A program made the position numbers and the translations under genes. 14,145 nucleotides of DNA from an uncultured Steroidobacter sp. (GTDB lineage: Bacteria; Pseudomonadota; Gammaproteobacteria; Steroidobacterales; Steroidobacteraceae). Numbering within the stretch: position 1 is the stretch's first letter; each line of letters begins with the position of its first letter. The notes under the pieces were generated by a model. The model did no database searches and was not told the origin of the DNA. It saw nothing but the letters and a program-made list of their open reading frames with translations. The DNA lies in assembly GCA_946478975.1 (NCBI GenBank), contig CAMLEO010000189.1, positions 1 to 14,145 on the forward strand, read 5' to 3'. Below are positions 7,199 through 14,145 of the stretch, in pieces.

Positions 7199-7900
7199 TT
7201 ATTTTTGGAAGATCACCAGGTGCTGGAGCGGCAGGGTGCGGATCGTTTTTTCATGGTGGAACCCGGCCGCGGTGAGCTCGCGGATGATCTGAGGCTCGCT
7301 CATCTTGTGGACCGCCTTGATCATCACCTTGGGATCTTCGGCGCGATACTCGATCAGCGCGACGCGTCCGCCCGGCTTCAGCGCCTCGCGCACCTTCAGC
7401 ATCATCTCCAAGGGAAACTCCAGCTCGTGATACACGTCGACCATGAACAACAGGTCGACGCTGTTCGCCGGCAGGTTGGGGTCGCTGGGCGTGCTGAGCA
7501 CGGTGACGACGTTGTCCACGCCATCGCGCCGTGCCTGCGTCGATATGTATTTGAGCATCACCGGCTCGACATCGATCGCCAACACCTTGCCTTGCTTGCC
7601 GACCTGCTGCGAGACGCGGAACGTGTAATAACCGACGCCAGCGCCCAGATCGGCGACGGTCTGGCCGGGTTTGATGTCCAGCGCTGCGATGGTGAGATCG
7701 GGCCGCTCTTCGCTGTCGCGCTCGGGGCGTGCGAGCCACGCGGCGCCGCCGGGACCCATCACGTGCGCGATCTCACGTCCCAGATAAAATTTGCCGATGC
7801 CGTCGGGATCGTGCTGCGCGCGAGTTTCGTAGTGATTTTCAGCGGCCGCGGCCAAGCCGCCGCTCAACAGCAGCAGCGCGGCGAGCCACGCTCGAATCAA
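7199..7900 (-). CDS. SAM-dependent class I methyltransferase with N-terminal signal peptide
   Basis: The 233-residue protein begins with a signal-peptide-like segment (IRAWLAALLLLSGGLAAAA, then ENHYE). A segment GREIAHVMGPGGAAWLARPER comes before a Rossmann methyltransferase domain with SAM motif DLGAGVG (84-90), Asp110 in VLAIDVEP, and VDLLFMVDVYHEL as motif IV. Predicted exported methyltransferases of this layout are known; their substrates are mostly unknown. I chose the TTG at 7900 because it overlaps the upstream stop as TTGA and opens the signal peptide; CTG at 7909 is an alternative. A longer frame to an ATG at 8098 would only read the upstream gene in the wrong frame. Translation is probably coupled to the membrane-protein gene before it. 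Confidence 0.82.
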   Translation of the reverse strand: MIRAWLAALLLLSGGLAAAAENHYETRAQHDPDGIGKFYLGREIAHVMGPGGAAWLARPERDSEERPDLTIAALDIKPGQTVADLGAGVGYYTFRVSQQVGKQGKVLAIDVEPVMLKYISTQARRDGVDNVVTVLSTPSDPNLPANSVDLLFMVDVYHELEFPLEMMLKVREALKPGGRVALIEYRAEDPKVMIKAVHKMSEPQIIRELTAAGFHHEKTIRTLPLQHLVIFQK

Positions 7901-8286
7901 GTTTCGCAGCGACTCAGATAGAAATAGATATAGCTGGTGACGAACAGCACGCACACGCTGCAGGCGAAAACGATGCCCCAGCCGGCGGCGATGATGGCGA
8001 ACACATCCACCGAGCGCGGCTCGCTTGCCGTTTGTGCCATCGACAGGGAACCGAAGCCGGACGTGATCGCGAACGCGGTGACGCAACTGAGCATCCATTT
8101 GAGCAGGTAACCGGGCAGATAGATTCGCATACTGCGGTTGTGCCGGTAAGCGGCGGCGCGCGTCAGGCGGTCGCCGCGGCTGGCGTCCTTGAACAGCCAG
8201 AACGGCCAGAGATATCGAAACAGCACCAGCGACAACGGCATGTCGACGTAGCTTACGGCTAGGGCTGCACCAGAGGAGCGCTGCAT
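7897..8286 (-). CDS. Small two-helix inner-membrane protein, unknown function
   Basis: I do not recognise the family. The 129-residue frame has a tryptophan- and arginine-rich N-terminal stretch (FRYLWPFWLFKDASRGDR), a basic linker (YRHNRSMRIYLPGYLLKW), and two membrane helices at about 61-84 and 95-124. Positive charges before helix 1 suggest a cytoplasmic N-terminus. The start is uncertain: ATG 8286 gives the full frame, while ATG 8241 (residue 16, MPLSLVLFRYLW) removes a poorly conserved-looking leader; neither has a strong ribosome site. The stop overlaps the methyltransferase start by 4 bases. The gene diverges from bcsA over 151 bases, so a role in either unit is possible. Confidence 0.65.
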   Translation of the reverse strand: MQRSSGAALAVSYVDMPLSLVLFRYLWPFWLFKDASRGDRLTRAAAYRHNRSMRIYLPGYLLKWMLSCVTAFAITSGFGSLSMAQTASEPRSVDVFAIIAAGWGIVFACSVCVLFVTSYIYFYLSRCET

Positions 8287-8437
8287 GTTCTGGTTACCGG
8301 GGTCCTGATCTCTATCTTACGGTAGATGTCTCGGGGACACAGATGGTTCCCTGTCGGCGTTCGAGCGTGGCAATCCGCGATGCACCGGAACGGCTCGCGT
8401 CGCTATTCTGCGGCGGTTTGCGGCCTCGGACTTCGTA
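8287..8437. other. Divergent gap between small membrane-protein gene and bcsA
   Basis: This 151-base region must hold the promoters for both directions. A small imperfect stem (TCTATC / GGTAGA around TTAC, 8311-8326) is present. No -10/-35 pair in either direction matched well enough to annotate. An 80-residue frame starting at ATG 8326 runs into bcsA out of frame and is not credible. Confidence 0.4.
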
Positions 8438-10984
8438 GTGCTCAATCCGAACGACACCATTCAGGTCACCCGATTTCATCCGCGCACCCCGCCGGGGCGG
8501 CCGCTGGAGGTGGGTTGGGGGCAGGAGTTCGGGCGCTGGCTGTGGCATCTCATCGTCCTGCCTCCTGAACACGCGCGGCCGTGGCCGCAATGGATGATTC
8601 GTTTCATCCGGCCGGTCGTATTCGCGCTGGCCAGACATCTGCGAGTCAGCAATCCCAGCAGCGTGCGCTCGTGGGTGCTCAGCCTGCTGCTGGTCAATCC
8701 TCCGCAAGGTTATTGGGCCAGCCCCGAGACGTATGTAACAGGTGCCCGGCGCAAGCCGCCGTCGATTCGCGAGTTGTTACACCAGGTCACCTATCCGTAT
8801 GTGATGCCGGTGGCGTGGGCGACCTCGCAGCGGCTGGAAAGTGCTTCGCTTGCGTTGAGCCGGGCGTTCTCGCGTCTGCATGTCGCCGTCCGTTACGCGT
8901 TGATTGCATTCGCGGCCCTGGCGTTCTTCGTCGCTGCGACCACGCCGTTAAGTCTCGGGCAGCAACTGGTGGTACTGACGGCGATGTGGATACTCACATT
9001 GCTGGTCCGCCAGCTCACCGGCTACGGACCGGCGATCATTCTGATGTCCGTGTCGGTGCTCGCGTCGTGTCGTTACATCTGGTGGCGCCTCACCGAAACG
9101 ACGGATCTGGATTCCACGGTGGAGGCGGTGCTCGGCTTCGGTCTGCTGGCAGCCGAGTGTTACACCTGGATCGTGCTGGTGCTCGGCTACATCCAAAACG
9201 CGCGGCCTCTGCGTCGCAAGCCGGCGCCATTGCCGGCCGATCGCAGCACCTGGCCGACAGTCGATATTTACATTCCGACTTACAACGAGCCGTTGAAAGT
9301 CGTGAAGCCGACGGTGCTCGCGGCGCTGAATCTGGACTGGCCTGCAGACAAGCTGCGTGTGTATGTGCTGGATGACGGACGGCGCGCCGAGTTTCGCGAG
9401 TTCGCGCAGGCGTGCGGCGCCAACTACATCATTCGCAGCAACAACTTTCACGCCAAGGCCGGCAATCTGAATCACGCGCTCGAGCTGACCAAAGGCGAGT
9501 TCGTTGCCATCTTCGATTGCGATCACATTCCGGTGCGCACGTTCCTGACCGAGACCATGGGCTGGTTCCTGCGAGACGAACGGTGCGCGATGTTACAGAC
9601 GCCGCATCATTTCTTTTCGCCCGATCCGTTCGAGCGCAACCTCGGCACGTTCCGGCGCGTGCCCAACGAAGGCAACTTGTTCTACGGGCTGATTCAGGAC
9701 GGCAACGATCTGTGGAACGCCACGTTCTTTTGCGGCTCGTGCGCGGTGTTGCGTCGAGGGCCGCTGGAGGAGGTGGGAGGAATCGCCGTTGAAACGGTGA
9801 CCGAAGATGCACACACCGCGCTGAAGATGCATCGACGCGGTTATACGACCGCGTACTTGCGGCAAGTATTAGCAGGCGGACTCGCGACCGAGAGTTTGTC
9901 GGGCCACATCGGCCAGCGCATTCGCTGGGCCCGCGGCATGGCGCAGATCTTTCGGCTCGACAATCCGTTGCTCGGCAAGGGCCTGAGCTTTTTCCAGCGC
10001 CTGTGCTACTCGAACTCCATGCTGCATTTCTTTTCGGGCATTCCGCGGCTGATCTTTTTGACCTCGCCGCTGACGTATCTGTATTTCCAACTGCACATCA
10101 TCAATGCCTCGGCCGTGACGTTGGCCGCGTACGCGCTTCCGCACCTGGTGCAGTCGAGCATCGCGAACTCACATCTGCAGGGCCGCTTCCGACATTCCTT
10201 CTGGAACGAAGCGTATGAGGCGGTGCTGTCCTGGTACATCGCGCTGCCGACCACAGTCGCGTTGATCAATCCGCGCCTCGGCAAATTCAACGTCACCGCC
10301 AAGGGCGGCCTGGTCGAGCACGATTTCTTCGACTGGCGCATTTCCGCGCCGTACCTGGTGCTGGTGTTGTTGAACATGATCGGCGCCCTGATCGCGATCC
10401 CGCGATTGTTGTTCTGGAATACGTTTGAGGCCGACACGGTCATCATCAATTTAATCTGGACGTTGTTCAACCTGACGCTGTTGGGCGCCGTGCTCGGCGT
10501 GGCCGCCGAGACGCGACAGGTGCGTGGCACTCATCGGGTGGTCAAGAGCGTGCCGGCGATTGTCATCATGGCGGATGGTCGTCGGCTCGGCTGCGAGACC
10601 GAAGATTTTTCCATGGGCGGCGTCGGCGTGCGCATGTTGACGCCCGGTATCGTTCGGCGCGGCGACGCGCTGACGTTCGAGCTGGTCAGCGAAGACCGCG
10701 AGTTTCGTTTCCCGGTCGAGGCGGTCGTCGTGCGCGGCGCGCACGTGGGGCTGAGGCTACTGCCGATGTCGATCGAGAATGAAGCGAACTATGTGCGCTG
10801 TACGTTCGCTGCGCCGAATGCATGGGCCGATTGGGATCGGGACGCGCAGCCCGATCGTCCGCTCGCCAGCCTGGCGGAAGTGTTTTCTTTCGGCGCCACC
10901 GGCTACCTGCGCTTGTTCGAGAGCGTGCACAACGCGCTCATCGCCTGGTATCACAACCAGCCGCCGCAGCGGACGAGGGTCTAG
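8438..10984 (+). CDS. bcsA: Cellulose synthase catalytic subunit with c-di-GMP-binding PilZ domain
   Basis: Polymerises UDP-glucose into beta-1,4-glucan and threads it through the inner membrane. The 848-residue length matches BcsA. Membrane helices flank a family 2 glycosyltransferase domain with DDG (312-314), DCDH (360-363), FFCGSCA (430-436), TED (455-457) and the acceptor-site QRIRW (493-497). The gating loop FNVTAKGG (617-624) is canonical. The C-terminal PilZ domain keeps RGTHR (696-700) and DFSMGG (723-728), the two c-di-GMP-binding motifs, so activation by c-di-GMP is expected. All key residues are intact. The start is a GTG with only a weak GGA upstream, and no in-frame ATG exists in the gap. 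bcsG follows after 9 bases. bcsB, normally next, is absent here. Confidence 0.95.
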   Translation: MLNPNDTIQVTRFHPRTPPGRPLEVGWGQEFGRWLWHLIVLPPEHARPWPQWMIRFIRPVVFALARHLRVSNPSSVRSWVLSLLLVNPPQGYWASPETYVTGARRKPPSIRELLHQVTYPYVMPVAWATSQRLESASLALSRAFSRLHVAVRYALIAFAALAFFVAATTPLSLGQQLVVLTAMWILTLLVRQLTGYGPAIILMSVSVLASCRYIWWRLTETTDLDSTVEAVLGFGLLAAECYTWIVLVLGYIQNARPLRRKPAPLPADRSTWPTVDIYIPTYNEPLKVVKPTVLAALNLDWPADKLRVYVLDDGRRAEFREFAQACGANYIIRSNNFHAKAGNLNHALELTKGEFVAIFDCDHIPVRTFLTETMGWFLRDERCAMLQTPHHFFSPDPFERNLGTFRRVPNEGNLFYGLIQDGNDLWNATFFCGSCAVLRRGPLEEVGGIAVETVTEDAHTALKMHRRGYTTAYLRQVLAGGLATESLSGHIGQRIRWARGMAQIFRLDNPLLGKGLSFFQRLCYSNSMLHFFSGIPRLIFLTSPLTYLYFQLHIINASAVTLAAYALPHLVQSSIANSHLQGRFRHSFWNEAYEAVLSWYIALPTTVALINPRLGKFNVTAKGGLVEHDFFDWRISAPYLVLVLLNMIGALIAIPRLLFWNTFEADTVIINLIWTLFNLTLLGAVLGVAAETRQVRGTHRVVKSVPAIVIMADGRRLGCETEDFSMGGVGVRMLTPGIVRRGDALTFELVSEDREFRFPVEAVVVRGAHVGLRLLPMSIENEANYVRCTFAAPNAWADWDRDAQPDRPLASLAEVFSFGATGYLRLFESVHNALIAWYHNQPPQRTRV

Positions 10985-10993
10985 AGAAATCGC

Positions 10994-12586
10994 ATGGGCC
11001 TGTGGAGTGCATATTTCATCGCCAAGCTGCTGCTGTACGCAGGCGACTACATCGGCTTCAATCCCTGGCTGAACCTGCTGTTCGCGATCTTCACGGCGCT
11101 GCCGCCACAGAATGCGCGTCAACGGTTCACCAAGAATGTGATCGCCGTGCCGCTCGGAATCATGCTGCTGTATCACGACTCCTGGCTGCCGCCGTTCGCT
11201 CGCGTGCTGGAGCAGACCAACAATCTCGCGGCATTCACACCGGCCTACCTCGGCGAACTGTCGCTGCGGTTCCTGAATTGGAAGCTGATCCTGGCGGCGG
11301 TAGTGCTCGGTTTCGTGTATGCATTGGCTCGTCGCAAGTTACGGCTCAGCACGTTTGTATTCATCGCCATCCTGGCCGTGCTGCTGCGGCCGGAAGGCTC
11401 AATGCCGCTGCAGCCGGCGCTGGCGACTGCCAATGTGACGCAGACGGCGCGTCCCAATCCGCAAGCGACCATCGATCCTCGCAACCTGCGGGCAGAAGCG
11501 CTCGAAGGCATGCTCACCGATTTTTACCAGAAAGAGCGGCTGCGGCAGGTTCGATTCGCGCCGCTGCTGGACGACGATGTGCCTTATGACATCGTGATCC
11601 TTCACGTGTGCTCGCTGGCCTGGGACGATATGAAATTCGTCGGCGACGGCGCTGATCCGTTGCTGCAACGGTTCGACATCGTATTCGACAATTTCAATTC
11701 CGCCGCGAGTTACAGCGGACCGGCGGCGATCCGGCTGCTGCGAGGTAACTGCGGGCAGACGCCGCATCGACAGCTCTACGATCCCGCCAAGAGCGATTGC
11801 CTGGTGATCGACGGCTTGCAGCGAGTGGGGTTCACGCCCAAGTGGCTGATGAATCACAACGGCCAGTTCGGCGATTTCTTTGCGGACGTGCGCACGCATG
11901 GCGCGTTCCCGGTCGATCCGGAGCCGGTGGCGGGAGCGAAGGTTGCGCAGCACGCGTTCGACGGCTCGCCGATTTATGACGACTACGCGGTGCTGTCGAG
12001 CTGGTGGAAGAAGCGCGTCGCGGATCCGACGCCGCGTGTGGTTCTGTACTACAACAGCATCAGCCTGCACGATGGCAATCGCGTCGGCGCCGAGAGAGGC
12101 CCGGCCAGCTACGATGGGCGGCTGAAGAAATTCTCCAGTGACATTCGCCAGTTCATGGACGACGTGGAAGCGTCGGGCCGGCGCGTCATCGTGATGTTTG
12201 TTCCTGAGCATGGCGCGGCCGTACGTGGAGATCGGCGGCAGATCCCAGGTCTGCGAGAGATTCCCACGCGCGCCATCACTCACGTGCCCGTCGGCGTGCG
12301 GCTCATCAACACGTCTGCGAGTGCGACCAAAGTGAGGCAGCAGATCGACGCGCCGACGAGCTATCTGGCGGTCAACGAGCTGCTGGCGCGATTGCTGGCC
12401 GACAATCCATTTGCGAAGTCCGAGTTGCAACTCGGCACGTACACTCAGAACCTGCCGCGCACCGAGTCGGTCGCCGAGAACGAAGGTACAACGATGCTGG
12501 AGATCGGCGGCCAATCGCTGGTGCGCATGCCGAATGGCGAATGGACGCCGTGGGATGTTTCGGTGCGCCAGGCGTCGATTCGTTGA
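10994..12586 (+). CDS. bcsG: Cellulose phosphoethanolamine transferase
   Basis: Transfers phosphoethanolamine from membrane phospholipid to cellulose on the periplasmic side. The 530-residue protein has an N-terminal membrane part with several helices (about 1-132) and a C-terminal alkaline-phosphatase-like domain. HVCSLAWDD places Cys206, SYSGPAAIRLLR places Ser241, and VPEHGAA places Glu405 and His406. The spacings 206-241 and 241-405 equal those of E. coli Cys243, Ser278 and Glu442/His443 (recalled), so nucleophile and zinc site appear intact. Asp263 or Asp268 may supply the remaining zinc ligand. It starts 9 bases after bcsA and is surely cotranscribed. No bcsF is found beside it. The stop lies 3 bases from the convergent bcsC stop. 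Confidence 0.95.
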   Translation: MGLWSAYFIAKLLLYAGDYIGFNPWLNLLFAIFTALPPQNARQRFTKNVIAVPLGIMLLYHDSWLPPFARVLEQTNNLAAFTPAYLGELSLRFLNWKLILAAVVLGFVYALARRKLRLSTFVFIAILAVLLRPEGSMPLQPALATANVTQTARPNPQATIDPRNLRAEALEGMLTDFYQKERLRQVRFAPLLDDDVPYDIVILHVCSLAWDDMKFVGDGADPLLQRFDIVFDNFNSAASYSGPAAIRLLRGNCGQTPHRQLYDPAKSDCLVIDGLQRVGFTPKWLMNHNGQFGDFFADVRTHGAFPVDPEPVAGAKVAQHAFDGSPIYDDYAVLSSWWKKRVADPTPRVVLYYNSISLHDGNRVGAERGPASYDGRLKKFSSDIRQFMDDVEASGRRVIVMFVPEHGAAVRGDRRQIPGLREIPTRAITHVPVGVRLINTSASATKVRQQIDAPTSYLAVNELLARLLADNPFAKSELQLGTYTQNLPRTESVAENEGTTMLEIGGQSLVRMPNGEWTPWDVSVRQASIR

Positions 12587-12589
12587 ACG

Positions 12590-14145
12590 TTACTTTTCGT
12601 TGTACGGCTGCAGCGGTCGGGGCGGCACGGCGATCCGCGTCGTCCAGGGCGCGAAGGCGTGGCGCAGGTAAATCATAAACACCGTCGGCTCGTAGTAATC
12701 CGAACGGTCGATGTCGAGCTTCGCGCCGGCAATCCAAGTCGATGAGAGCTGCCGTTCGACGGCGGCGTAAGCGGACAGGCTCACGCTGCTGCTGCTGTCC
12801 TTGCCGAACACTGGATTGCCCGCGGCCGCTTGCAGAGCCGGATCGTTCGGAAACACCGCAATGGCATCGTGTTCGCTGTTCGTATGCGAGACCGCGGCTC
12901 GAAAACGGTAGCTCCAATCGTGAGTTTCGCCCCAGACTTCGAATGGCAGCGCCACGCTGACGTACGACCGCGGGCTGTAATAACCGCCGGCGCCGAATGT
13001 GTAGTTCTGCAGGTTGTGCTCGTATTGCCAATAGTTGACCGTGAGCCCGAGCGATGCTTGCAAATACGGTTCGGAATAAAACTTCCAGTCGCCGCCCACG
13101 CGTGCGCCGAAGAACTGGTTGTCGAGTACGCGCTCGCCCGTGATCTCGCTGAAACGTAAGGCACCGGCGATGGAGAGACGCTCGCGATAAATGCCCGCGT
13201 CGACGTAAGGTCCGGTTTGCACGACGCCTCCCCAGCGCGTGCCGCTGACGGGGTCGTGCATGCCCGCATACGACAGCACGCTGCTGGTCACGGCACGACG
13301 TGAGAAGCCGAGCGAGACCGCGACGTTGGCAACATCCGGCCGCCACTCGAAGCCGCCGACGAGTTGCGGCAACTCGAAACCCAGCGGCGTGGAACCGATG
13401 TCGGCCGCGAGGGTGTCGGTGACAAAGCCCAGGCCGATGGCGAGTCCGTTCTGCGCGTCGTTGATGAATGATCTGGCTGCAGTCGGGCCGGCGGCGCGGA
13501 TGGTGCCCAACTCGGATGCGGCGTCGAAATCAGCGCTGAGTTTGCCGGCGTCCACGCTCACAGCGTCGGCTTGCAGCCACCAGCGCTGCTCATAGTTGCG
13601 AGCGTGATGCCAGAAGCTCGGAATCACGATCGAGTCGAAGCTCGAAATGCCGTCGTCGCCGGGCTTGTGCCGCCATTCCGCGGCGAAGGAAGCCCAGTTG
13701 TTCAGTCGAGTTTCGATCTGCTCACGTGCCTGGCGAGCAGACAAGACGGTATCTGTATCGCCGCTCGATTCGGCCAGTTTGAAGTAATCGCGGGCGGATT
13801 CGAATTCGCGTTGCGCATTGTGGGCGCGGGCGGCGAGCATCGCGATGTCGGCGCGTTTCGGCTCGATGCTGGCGAGTGACTCCGCAATCTCGGCGGCCCC
13901 GCGATAGTTCTCCAATGCATATTCGCGGTAGGCGATGTTGAGCTGCACGCCGATGTCGTCGGGATCGGCGCGTGTGCGAATGTCTGCAAGCTGGGCGCGT
14001 GCCTGCACCGTATCGCCGGCGTCGATCAGCTGACTGACGATTTTGAGCTGACTGCGATCTCGCAGCGAATTCATGTCACTGTCGCGATTCTCGGCCGGCA
14101 CAGCATTGATGACGGCAAATGCGTCGGCGGGCGCGTCGATGCTTT
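12590..14145 (-). CDS. bcsC: Cellulose synthase operon protein C, C-terminal part, 5' end beyond window
   Basis: Exports cellulose across the outer membrane. The visible part, about 517 residues, starts in TPR helices (about 13720-14090; AYREYALENYRGAAEIAES, DIAMLAARAHNAQREFESA) that would bind periplasmic partners. The BcsC beta-barrel domain follows (about 12600-13610), rich in alternating aromatic and polar strands such as EQRWWLQADAVSV and RVGGDWKFYSEPYLQ. It ends in FMIYLRHAF plus an 18-residue tail after the last strand. The frame is open to base 14145, so the GTG at 14101 is internal. Full BcsC proteins have over 1000 residues, so roughly half may be missing. It converges on bcsG. Confidence 0.92.
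   Translation of the reverse strand, partial: SIDAPADAFAVINAVPAENRDSDMNSLRDRSQLKIVSQLIDAGDTVQARAQLADIRTRADPDDIGVQLNIAYREYALENYRGAAEIAESLASIEPKRADIAMLAARAHNAQREFESARDYFKLAESSGDTDTVLSARQAREQIETRLNNWASFAAEWRHKPGDDGISSFDSIVIPSFWHHARNYEQRWWLQADAVSVDAGKLSADFDAASELGTIRAAGPTAARSFINDAQNGLAIGLGFVTDTLAADIGSTPLGFELPQLVGGFEWRPDVANVAVSLGFSRRAVTSSVLSYAGMHDPVSGTRWGGVVQTGPYVDAGIYRERLSIAGALRFSEITGERVLDNQFFGARVGGDWKFYSEPYLQASLGLTVNYWQYEHNLQNYTFGAGGYYSPRSYVSVALPFEVWGETHDWSYRFRAAVSHTNSEHDAIAVFPNDPALQAAAGNPVFGKDSSSSVSLSAYAAVERQLSSTWIAGAKLDIDRSDYYEPTVFMIYLRHAFAPWTTRIAVPPRPLQPYNEK

Noticed and set aside
7901..8098. A 66-residue N-terminal extension of the methyltransferase
   Set aside because: It reads the upstream membrane-protein gene in the wrong frame and gives an Arg-rich sequence; the TTGA overlap is the better start.
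11399..12514. A 371-codon minus-strand frame inside bcsG
   Set aside because: It is antisense to intact bcsG, with shadow-type composition.
12372..13346. A 324-codon minus-strand frame across the bcsG and bcsC ends
   Set aside because: It overlaps both real genes in another frame and has very high Arg/Ala content without domain signatures.

Overview
The window is compact, GC-rich bacterial chromosome. Bacterial cytochrome c peroxidase, chemoreceptor, GlmS, BcsA/BcsG/BcsC and PilZ families together point to a motile, Gram-negative proteobacterium. A high-GC gammaproteobacterium is my best guess, but the lineage is inferred from gene content only. I found no rRNA, tRNA, CRISPR array, insertion sequence or phage gene.

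Region 1 (1-4976) is a redox and chemotaxis block. A chemoreceptor gene runs leftward off the window edge and has a sigma-28-like promoter. Across a 325-base gap, a rightward set of four genes begins: a di-haem cytochrome c peroxidase, a small cupredoxin, a mono-haem cytochrome c and a second chemoreceptor. The last three are tightly packed, with stop/start overlaps of 4 bases between cupredoxin and cytochrome and between cytochrome and receptor. The second receptor has an altered signalling tip and has lost some expected methylation positions.

Region 2 (4999-8286) lies on the minus strand. In transcription order it holds a two-helix membrane protein, a SAM-dependent methyltransferase with an apparent signal peptide (4-base overlap), a conserved-looking 102-residue helical protein, and glmS, which makes glucosamine-6-phosphate for cell-wall and UDP-sugar synthesis.

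Region 3 (8287-14145) is part of a cellulose locus. bcsA (synthase with a c-di-GMP-binding PilZ domain) is followed after 9 bases by bcsG, the phosphoethanolamine transferase that decorates cellulose. The 3' part of bcsC (outer-membrane exporter) converges on bcsG from the other strand, with only 3 bases between the stop codons. bcsB, bcsZ and bcsF are not in the window. Together these genes predict c-di-GMP-controlled synthesis and export of phosphoethanolamine-modified cellulose, provided the missing subunits are encoded elsewhere.

The most unusual feature is the chemoreceptor overlapping the last gene of a periplasmic haem/copper electron-transfer set. It could be a peroxide- or redox-responsive taxis module. 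That function is inferred from gene arrangement and has not been shown.
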